Source: WJMD01 sp964596015 (GTDB lineage: Bacteria; Joyebacterota; Joyebacteria; Joyebacterales; Joyebacteraceae). Taken from it: a DNA stretch of 46,376 nucleotides. The notes under the pieces were generated by a model. That model was not told the DNA's origin. It was given only the letters and a program-made list of their open reading frames with translations, and ran no database searches. Position 1 is the first letter of the stretch; each line of letters opens with the position of its first letter. The DNA lies in contig CAZQSB010000016.1 in assembly GCA_964596015.1 (NCBI GenBank), forward strand, positions 1 through 46,376. Reading direction: 5' to 3'. Below, one piece after another: positions 40,112 through 46,376 of the stretch. Position numbers and translations under genes: made by a program.

Positions 40112-41302
40112 ATGGCACAGCCAAGAAGCCAGCAAGAATTATATGATATTTTCAAAACCGAAGTACAGCTCCGCGCTCCTGAGCTAACAGATTGGGAAGA
40201 CGGATCTATTAACGATGCTGTGGCAGGAGCCTCGGCAACTGCAATGCATGAAGTCGTCCGGCTTCTTATTGATCAGTTTCGCAAAACCTTTTTCAACACG
40301 GCCAATGGTCCGGAGATCACAGGTTCTACCGATGAGCTGGAAACACTTGCCGTTGATCATTTCGGCGAGGATTTCGCGCGTCCTTCTGCCCAGGCGGCAG
40401 TAGGGGTTGTAAAATTCTCTCGTCCAGATACTTCCAACGGAGACGTTACGATTGCCTCGGGCACGGTGGTAAAAACTCCTCCTAATGCAAACGGAGAATC
40501 CCAGCGTTATGAAACTACGTCCAATGTGGAGATGACCGGAACTGAGATAAACGCAAGTGTAGAAGCTGTGGCAGCGGGAACGGCTGGGAATGTATCGGCA
40601 GGGGAAGTTACCCAGATAGAAACAGCTCTTACAGATCCCACGATAACTGTAACTAATGAAGAAGATTTCTCTGGAGGGGCTTCCGAGCAAGATGATGCCA
40701 CCTACCGAGAGACGATAAAAAACCTGATTCAACAGATACGCGGAGCCACAAAGGACGCCATAGAGGCGAAACTTCTAACGGTTTCCGGTATTGTTCAGGC
40801 TACGGTTATAGAATTTTTACAAAACGTCATAGAATATGACGATGACACGGACACTACTTCAGGTGATTCTTTTACGATACCGCGGGTGAAAGCATACGTT
40901 GCAGACGCTAACGGCACGGCCAATGATGCGTTAGTGGCCTTGTGTCAGACGGCTGCCGATGAAGTGCGCGCTTGCGGAGTAAGAATAGATGTTTACGGAG
41001 CTGTGGCTGTTAATCTGACATGGAAGGCACAGCTAACGTTAGATCCAGGCGGGCCTAATTACGCCACGCTTGTAAACGATACTTCGATGATTGAGCAAAC
41101 TATGACAGAATATGTACAGAATCTAAACATCGGAGATGATTTTAATCGCTCCTTAGCGGATGCTGCCATGCTTGCCATTTGGGGGCCAGCGGGCACAGGT
41201 GATCTTGTGGCACTAAGTGGTTTTATAACGACTACTCCGAGCGGTAATATTAGCGCTGATGAGAACGAACGGATAATACCGGATACGATAGAGATTGTAT
41301 AA
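40112..41302 (+). CDS. Baseplate J-like wedge protein
   Basis: A 396-residue Baseplate_J family protein. It has ELTDWEDGSINDAVAGASAT near the start, DTSNGDVTIASGTVVKTP, GTAGNVSAGEVTQIE, and GGASEQDDATYRETIKNLIQ before the helical part and final domain. It packs around the hub. Two bases separate it from the gp25-like gene. Confidence 0.92.
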   Translation: MAQPRSQQELYDIFKTEVQLRAPELTDWEDGSINDAVAGASATAMHEVVRLLIDQFRKTFFNTANGPEITGSTDELETLAVDHFGEDFARPSAQAAVGVVKFSRPDTSNGDVTIASGTVVKTPPNANGESQRYETTSNVEMTGTEINASVEAVAAGTAGNVSAGEVTQIETALTDPTITVTNEEDFSGGASEQDDATYRETIKNLIQQIRGATKDAIEAKLLTVSGIVQATVIEFLQNVIEYDDDTDTTSGDSFTIPRVKAYVADANGTANDALVALCQTAADEVRACGVRIDVYGAVAVNLTWKAQLTLDPGGPNYATLVNDTSMIEQTMTEYVQNLNIGDDFNRSLADAAMLAIWGPAGTGDLVALSGFITTTPSGNISADENERIIPDTIEIV

Positions 41303-41926
41303 ATGGCTAAAACACAAGCACAGTGGCTAACTAAGCTAAAAGCCTTCGTACCACGTTGGTTTTACGAGGAAGAATATTATCAGGAAGCTTTCTCCGAGGG
41401 GCTTGCAAAAATACTTGTCCAGCTTGAAGAAGACATTGAATCCCATATATCAGATACCATGCTCACTGAAGCGTCGGGGCTTGTCCTTGATGCTCATGGT
41501 GATGAGCGTTCTATTGATCGAGCCACGGACGAATATGACGCCCAGTACTCTATCCGTGTTCGTAACATGGCCAACAGATCCAATAGACCTGCCATAAAAG
41601 CCTTGGTTGATCAATTGCTTATGGCAGGTGTATGTACGATCATAGAAGATTATGAAGCGTCTATATTTTGTGACAGAGATCATTATGTTTCAAGAAATGA
41701 GCTTTTAGTAGAGCAAATTTATAATAGTTTTTCTATTATAGTAGATAAACAACTGCATGATCCGTATTCGTTTGCGGACAGAGAATATTTTGTTGGCCGA
41801 GAAGATTATTTAGGGCAAGCAGAATCTTCTCAGTATGTATTTGATTTAATTTTAGAAACTGTAAACAAGGTGAAGGCATCAGGGTGTCTTTACCGCATAA
41901 TCGAGCGTAGAGGTAGTTATGTCTAG
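41303..41926 (+). CDS. gpI-like baseplate/tail protein
   Basis: A 207-residue protein after the J-like gene, where gpI/YmfQ-type proteins link wedge and fibres. The N-terminal helices contain LTKLKAFVPRWFYEEEYYQE and TEASGLVLDAHGDERSIDRA, the common gpI-like core. The C-terminal half has a repeated motif (CDRDHYVSRNEL and ADREYFVGREDYLG). It overlaps the fibre gene by 8 bases. Confidence 0.75.
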   Translation: MAKTQAQWLTKLKAFVPRWFYEEEYYQEAFSEGLAKILVQLEEDIESHISDTMLTEASGLVLDAHGDERSIDRATDEYDAQYSIRVRNMANRSNRPAIKALVDQLLMAGVCTIIEDYEASIFCDRDHYVSRNELLVEQIYNSFSIIVDKQLHDPYSFADREYFVGREDYLGQAESSQYVFDLILETVNKVKASGCLYRIIERRGSYV

Positions 41927-43241
41927 ACGTAATTTTGCAGACGGCGTGGAACTCGTAAGAGAGGATCTTAACGCTATACCAAAAGCACAAGAGCGGATGC
42001 TTTTCGACAGGCTTTTGTACGAGATCGTACAAAGAAAGGAAGATGCTTTCTTTGATGATTCTTTTTTAACTGAATTTGCCACCTCGACCAGTGTAACGGT
42101 ACGACCAGGAGCTGGTTTTCAGACAGATTCATCACAGAGCAATCCAGAGCCAGAAAAAAGGCTTTTATACAACGAAGCCTCGGCAAGTCTTTCTATATCT
42201 GCTCCAGATCCTTCTTTGGACAGAATAGATATAGTGTGTGTAAAGGCTGCTCTGGCAGATGATCTAACGGCAAACAGAAAATACAAAGATGCCATCTCGG
42301 GAGCTGTTTCGACAGAATCTTTAGTGGTTCAGCAGGATTGGCAAGCAGAAATGCAGATCGTTGCGGGAACTCCTGCGGCTTCTCCGGTTGCTCCTTCTAC
42401 TCCTTCGGGCTATATAAAAATAGCAGAACTTGCCGTTACTACTGTTTCAGGACTGGCTGGAGCTGGGGCAGTTACAGATACCCGTGAATCTATGCCGGTT
42501 GGATCTGAAACGCTTATAAACACAATTGGTTATGATAGGCTGACGGAAAGCTCTACGTCTGCACTAAAGGATCTTTTAGCAGAGATAGATACTTTTATAA
42601 AACAGGGATATTTTTCTTACTGCGATTGGGATGATCGTTCGACCGATCCCGATGCTCCGGCAAACGGCAGTGGTAAGATTAGGATGTATGTTAAAGACGG
42701 CACACTTTACGGACGTGCCGAAGCTCCAGGTGGCTCTATTGCTCCTTTAGGCGGGGGCGGTGGAGGCGGCGGGGGCGGAGCCGTATGGAATGCTCCGGAT
42801 GGATCCGCTCCATTAGAAACTGATGAGAACGGAGAGAAAGTTTGGTTGTTCCAATCTGGGCTTTCTCAGAAGCTTGTGATGTTTCTAAAGGTTCCACAGA
42901 CTTACCTTTCAGGACGCCAGATTAAACTTTACGCTGGGCACTATTCCCCATCGGCAGCCAATACAATCTTGATTAAAGCCCAAAGCTATTTGATCCGAAA
43001 GAACAATGATGCAATTGATTCTACTGCAAACGGCCATACGTCTACCAATACGGCGTTGACCAACACGGTAGCAAATCAGTATCGCGAAGGAATTATTGAT
43101 ATTTCTGATAGTGATGGAAAGCTGAATTCTGTTGCAGTATCTCCAGGGGATTTAATCCGAGTGGAGCTGTCCCGAGACACTGACACGGATACGGCAGACA
43201 TTCGTTTTATTCCATCTTCTACGGAATTTACTTTCGTATAA
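41919..43241 (+). CDS. Tail fibre protein with polyglycine hinge
   Basis: A 440-residue protein. The first 70 residues bind the baseplate (LVREDLNAIPKAQERMLFDR). A beta domain follows (VTVRPGAGFQTD, SAPDPSLDRIDIVCVKAA). A run of ten glycines (42750-42779) precedes a C-terminal domain of about 150 residues that recurs in the next gene (SYLIRKNNDAIDSTANGHTS, NTVANQYREGIIDI). It is likely a receptor-binding fibre. Confidence 0.75.
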   Translation: MSRRNFADGVELVREDLNAIPKAQERMLFDRLLYEIVQRKEDAFFDDSFLTEFATSTSVTVRPGAGFQTDSSQSNPEPEKRLLYNEASASLSISAPDPSLDRIDIVCVKAALADDLTANRKYKDAISGAVSTESLVVQQDWQAEMQIVAGTPAASPVAPSTPSGYIKIAELAVTTVSGLAGAGAVTDTRESMPVGSETLINTIGYDRLTESSTSALKDLLAEIDTFIKQGYFSYCDWDDRSTDPDAPANGSGKIRMYVKDGTLYGRAEAPGGSIAPLGGGGGGGGGGAVWNAPDGSAPLETDENGEKVWLFQSGLSQKLVMFLKVPQTYLSGRQIKLYAGHYSPSAANTILIKAQSYLIRKNNDAIDSTANGHTSTNTALTNTVANQYREGIIDISDSDGKLNSVAVSPGDLIRVELSRDTDTDTADIRFIPSSTEFTFV

Positions 43242-43266
43242 ATTAAATATAACCACGGAGGGTTAA

Positions 43267-44151
43267 ATGGCTAAGACAACAACGGAAGTTTCCAGGCTGA
43301 AGCTTTCCCATCCAGATCATAATTATGATGCCTCGCCTTCGGATAGTGATCTGCATGGGGCTGTAAGAGACGGCTGGACAAAATTAGGTGACAACCTGCA
43401 TTCTCGGTTTTTTACAAAAGACGGTTTAGCAAATGCAGCCGGCCAGGATTTTGACCATAATTTCAACACACCTTTGGCAGATCTTAGGGTAATTCTGTAT
43501 AAAAGAAATACTGGTACGGGAGAGCTTACACCTCTTAGTGAAGACACTACACCGAAAAGATCTGATTTTACTGTGGGGCCTAAATCTGGGGATGAGAAAA
43601 AGCAGATAACTGTGACAAACGGCTCGGGTTCCAGCCAGGACATAGCTGTGGTTATAAAACAGGCACAAGAAAAAGCCAGCTCTGCTCAAATCCTTTGGGA
43701 CGGGCCAGACGGCACAGCTCCTATTCAAGCTGAAGAAAACGGTGTGAGAGTATGGAAATTTGAAGCTGGAAAATCCCAAGAGCTTATAGGCTTTTTGAAA
43801 GTGCCTAAAAATTATGAGATAGGCCGGCAAATAACCTTGCAAGCCATGCAGTATTCTCCGGCAAGCTCTGGTAATCATCTTCTATCGGCTACCAGTTATT
43901 TGATTAGAAAAAATACAGATGCGGTTGGCTCTACTGCTAATTCGCATTCTTCTACCAATACAGCTCTGGCCAACACGGTAGCAAACCAGTACCGTGAGAA
44001 CGAGATAGACATTACAGACACGGACGGCAAGGTAAACTCTCAGGTGGTGAAACCAGGGGATATCTTACGTGTTGCATTAGAAAGAGGCACTGACACGGAC
44101 ACCGAAGATGTTCGTTTTGTTCCAGGTGCAAGTGAGTTTAATTTTAGTTAA
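43267..44151 (+). CDS. Second tail fibre protein, sharing the C-terminal domain
   Basis: A 294-residue protein. The N-terminal half is different from the previous fibre (HPDHNYDASPSDSDLHGAVR). From about residue 143 it is a clear paralogue of that fibre's end (SYLIRKNTDAVGSTANSHSS, NTVANQYRENEIDI, RVALERGTDTDTEDVRF). Strong GGAGGG ribosome site. Probably also displayed at the tail tip. Confidence 0.7.
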   Translation: MAKTTTEVSRLKLSHPDHNYDASPSDSDLHGAVRDGWTKLGDNLHSRFFTKDGLANAAGQDFDHNFNTPLADLRVILYKRNTGTGELTPLSEDTTPKRSDFTVGPKSGDEKKQITVTNGSGSSQDIAVVIKQAQEKASSAQILWDGPDGTAPIQAEENGVRVWKFEAGKSQELIGFLKVPKNYEIGRQITLQAMQYSPASSGNHLLSATSYLIRKNTDAVGSTANSHSSTNTALANTVANQYRENEIDITDTDGKVNSQVVKPGDILRVALERGTDTDTEDVRFVPGASEFNFS

Positions 44152-44173
44152 TATTTACTAATCGGAGGTAATA

Positions 44174-46120
44174 ATGAGGTATTTAGCACTAGTTTTATTG
44201 ATTTTTTCTACAGTTTGTTTCTCTCAGATGAAAGAAACCCAGCGCCAGGAGCTTACCAGCGTTAACCTTTTGGGTGATTATAACCCAGGGTTTGAAAACA
44301 TGAGCGCCAAGTGGACAAAAACCGGATCTTCTACGTTTGCCATAGATTCATCTAACTACAGAGCAGGAACATCGGCTTTGAGCTGGAACGCTTCAGCTAC
44401 AGGTGAATATCTGAGCAGTGAGGCCGTAGCGGTAACAGACGGGCTTAAGGGAAATAGCTGTATGGCCGGAGCTTGGTTTAAATACGCTTCGGGATCTTCG
44501 GGTGATGTTAAGCTTCAGGCTTATGACGGATCAAACGTGCTTGCAGAAAAAGATATAAACGTAAGTGATTACTGGTATAAAGACTACGTAGCGTTTACAT
44601 GTCCGACAAGCGGCAACATACAGTTTCGTCTTGCTTCTACATCCGACTCTGGAGCAATCCTTTTGGACCAAGTGTGGGTCGGGGAGCAGAATAATCTAGT
44701 CGACGTCTCGCAGGCTGAAATTGTAGGGCATTTACGTTGGGCAACAGATTCAGATTGTATATGGTCTTCAACTAGCGGAACGTTAGCAGCATTCGCGGCT
44801 GATACAGATTGTGTAACAGATATTACAAGAGGATCAATAGCAGAACCTTCTACAAAAATACCTGGAGCAACTGTTAGTAATATTCAAGCCGGTAAACATA
44901 CTGTTACAGTGAACGGGTACTTTTACGAAGCATCAACAGCAGGGTGTGAATATTCTATATATGATGGTTCTACCAATTCAGGTTTAACTATTTTAGCGGC
45001 AGGTGAATCTAAAAGTAGTTTAGAAGGTGAGTTTGAATATACCACTGCTCAAGGCGAGAAAACTTTTCAGATTTATGTTCAAAGAACAAGCGGTGCTGGT
45101 TCTTGTAGAATCACTACAGCTAATAATAATCAAGTTTTAGAATTTACAGTAAAACGCTATCCCCTATCCTCGGAAAAAGCAGTAAGTCTTGATACGCAAG
45201 GAGCTGTTTGGTCGGGATATCATGGTGAAACCTGCCAGTGGTCAGAAACAAGTTCTAGTTCTCACCAATTGCCGAGTGGAGATGCTACATGTGTATTTGA
45301 CGAGTTGGTCAACCTAAATTTTGGCACAGTTACGAGTTTAGCTGACGGTACGGGAAACCAACCTGGGTTTTCTTTTACGCCAAAGCGTACTGGTTTGCAT
45401 GAGATAACAGCAAGAGCAATAGGGTATTCTAGCTCATCAGGCCAAACTGCTTCTTATAATTTAATTTATGACGGATCGGTTATTTCTAAAGCATTTATTG
45501 CATCTAGTCAGGATGTTGAAATAGTGCTCAAAGGAGTCGCAAATATAACATCCATAGGAACGAAAAATGTTGAGTTGCGAATGATGGTTGCTTCCGGAGG
45601 GATAACTAACACTATAAGAGGGCAAGCGACAACAGTAGTACCAGCGGTAGAATGGATGATAAAACCACTAACCCAAAACTTCCCCCAAGCTGTAGCGATA
45701 ACAGACATAAACCCAACAGCCATGAGTGCTAGTGCTGCTACAAGAGCAGGTTATTATCAGTATGAGGAAGGAACTACTTATAATGGTGTAGCTTTGAATA
45801 TTACAGGTACAAATTGGACAACAGATTTTGGTATGTTTTTACCTTATCAGACGAACTCCGGATCTTGGAGACTTCGATTTAATTTCAGCGGTTTATTATC
45901 AACACCTGCTAGTAGTGTAATATTATCAATAGCAGGAATAACTTTTTTAAATGCAACATATCCTCAAGCCGTAACAGTTATAGGAACAACGGGCAATTGG
46001 TCATCGGGGTACGCAGATAATAATAATGATGATATAAGAGTTTATCTAGGTGTTAGCGCAGATGTAATTAGAGTATCTGGAGATATAGCTTTAGATACAA
46101 AACCAACATGGGCATATTAA
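44174..46120 (+). CDS. Secreted or surface protein with Sec signal peptide
   Basis: A 648-residue protein. MRYLALVLLIFSTVCFSQMK is a good Sec signal peptide: one Arg, hydrophobic core, cleavage probably after FS, or a poor lipobox at Cys15. The mature part has carbohydrate-binding-like beta modules (YNPGFENMSAKWTKTGSSTF, WFKYASGSSGDVKLQAYDGS) and a second repeated beta type (GKHTVTVNGYFYEASTAGCE, TGLHEITARAIGYSSSS). A signal peptide is unusual for a virion fibre, so it may go to the envelope of the infected cell. Confidence 0.65.
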   Translation: MRYLALVLLIFSTVCFSQMKETQRQELTSVNLLGDYNPGFENMSAKWTKTGSSTFAIDSSNYRAGTSALSWNASATGEYLSSEAVAVTDGLKGNSCMAGAWFKYASGSSGDVKLQAYDGSNVLAEKDINVSDYWYKDYVAFTCPTSGNIQFRLASTSDSGAILLDQVWVGEQNNLVDVSQAEIVGHLRWATDSDCIWSSTSGTLAAFAADTDCVTDITRGSIAEPSTKIPGATVSNIQAGKHTVTVNGYFYEASTAGCEYSIYDGSTNSGLTILAAGESKSSLEGEFEYTTAQGEKTFQIYVQRTSGAGSCRITTANNNQVLEFTVKRYPLSSEKAVSLDTQGAVWSGYHGETCQWSETSSSSHQLPSGDATCVFDELVNLNFGTVTSLADGTGNQPGFSFTPKRTGLHEITARAIGYSSSSGQTASYNLIYDGSVISKAFIASSQDVEIVLKGVANITSIGTKNVELRMMVASGGITNTIRGQATTVVPAVEWMIKPLTQNFPQAVAITDINPTAMSASAATRAGYYQYEEGTTYNGVALNITGTNWTTDFGMFLPYQTNSGSWRLRFNFSGLLSTPASSVILSIAGITFLNATYPQAVTVIGTTGNWSSGYADNNNDDIRVYLGVSADVIRVSGDIALDTKPTWAY

Positions 46121-46121
46121 A

Positions 46122-46376
46122 ATGAAACTACTCCTAACACTAACAATCCTTATAACATCCTGCACTTGGTTCGACAAACACGAGCCAAGTGCTACTAAAA
46201 ACACGTTCGAAGATGTTAAAGCTCGCGCTTTGACGTATCAAAACTTAATAGAAGACCCTTATGATATCGTAGACCGTTGCGATGGTATGACATTCCTTGG
46301 TCTTTGGGATTGGTCGGTTGAAGAGCATAAAAGAATTGATCTTTACCGACACGAATACCCTGAAGGCGTTTGGCAT
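46122..46376 (+). CDS. 5' part of a phage lipoprotein gene (continues at 1691)
   Basis: This gene runs off the window end after 85 codons. MKLLLTLTILITSCTWFDKH is a lipoprotein signal with Cys14 in the context ITSC, a good lipobox. The mature part has YDIVDRCDGMTFLGLWDWSV and ends YPEGVWH. The frame at the end is complete, and joining it to the codon at 1691 (VKPCYEVGDSRS) gives one open protein of about 284 residues. The role is unknown. Lipoproteins from phages sometimes block superinfection, but nothing here proves that. Confidence 0.7.
   Translation, partial: MKLLLTLTILITSCTWFDKHEPSATKNTFEDVKARALTYQNLIEDPYDIVDRCDGMTFLGLWDWSVEEHKRIDLYRHEYPEGVWH

Noticed and set aside
40184..40732. 182-codon minus-strand open frame
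   Set aside because: It lies wholly inside the clear baseplate J-like gene, is rich in Cys/Arg/Ser and has no domain pattern. It is a shadow frame.
43426..43878. 150-codon minus-strand frame
   Set aside because: It is antisense to the second fibre gene and has shadow-like composition.
1..46376. Prophage integrated into an ABC exporter gene
   Set aside because: No integrase, repressor, attachment repeat or tRNA is visible, and the phage gene at the join is itself broken. The right end of the phage does not return to the exporter gene within the window.
1..46376. CRISPR array or tRNA genes
   Set aside because: I saw no regularly spaced repeats and no cloverleaf with a TTCRA-type arm in the few non-coding gaps.

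Overview
The window is two unrelated pieces of DNA. Positions 1 to about 1690 are bacterial: the 3' part of murC, a rho-independent terminator, then the membrane half of an ABC exporter that is cut off in mid-gene. From about 1690 to the end (about 44.7 kb) the sequence is a tailed phage with a contractile tail (myovirus-like), coding density near 100% and no visible integrase, repressor or transposase. I therefore read it as a virulent phage.

The phage gene at the left junction lacks its 5' end. The last gene of the window, a lipoprotein, lacks its 3' end. The two fragments read in the same frame and look like halves of one protein of about 284 residues. The phage part thus appears to be a circularly permuted or circular genome opened inside this gene, with a foreign bacterial fragment joined at the cut. 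A chimeric contig is the simplest explanation; true integration is less likely.

Phage layout: (1) split lipoprotein gene and lysis cassette, 1691-3664: small membrane proteins, an overlapping Rz/Rz1-like spanin pair and a T7-lysozyme-type amidase. (2) Fibre and accessory virion proteins, 3666-8966, including a permuted NlpC/P60-like (YiiX-type) protein. (3) A leftward early and replication operon on the minus strand, 16614-8937: many small genes, an SNF2-family helicase, an SSB-like protein, a ribbon-helix-helix protein, a family A DNA polymerase with proofreading domain and a VRR-NUC nuclease. (4) A divergent rightward primase-helicase of the AEP plus D5 type (16758-19175), followed by about 500 non-coding bases with a GTGTTACAC iteron array around an AT-rich core, the best origin candidate. 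(5) Packaging and head genes 20134-26795: TerS, TerL, portal, MuF-like protein, scaffold, major capsid protein and decoration protein. (6) Connector region 26862-30826, with a mosaic tandem duplication. (7) Contractile tail and baseplate 30874-41926: sheath, an HNH gene, tube, a tail chaperone with a probable -1 frameshift, tape measure, hub, spike, gp25-like, gpJ-like and gpI-like proteins. (8) Fibres and a secreted protein 41919-46120.

The spanin pair, the lipoproteins and a Sec signal peptide point to a diderm (Gram-negative type) host. I cannot name the host. The bacterial fragment cannot be assumed to be the host. The most unusual regulatory signal is a parS-like ParB-binding palindrome between portal and MuF genes, in a genome with no visible parA or parB.
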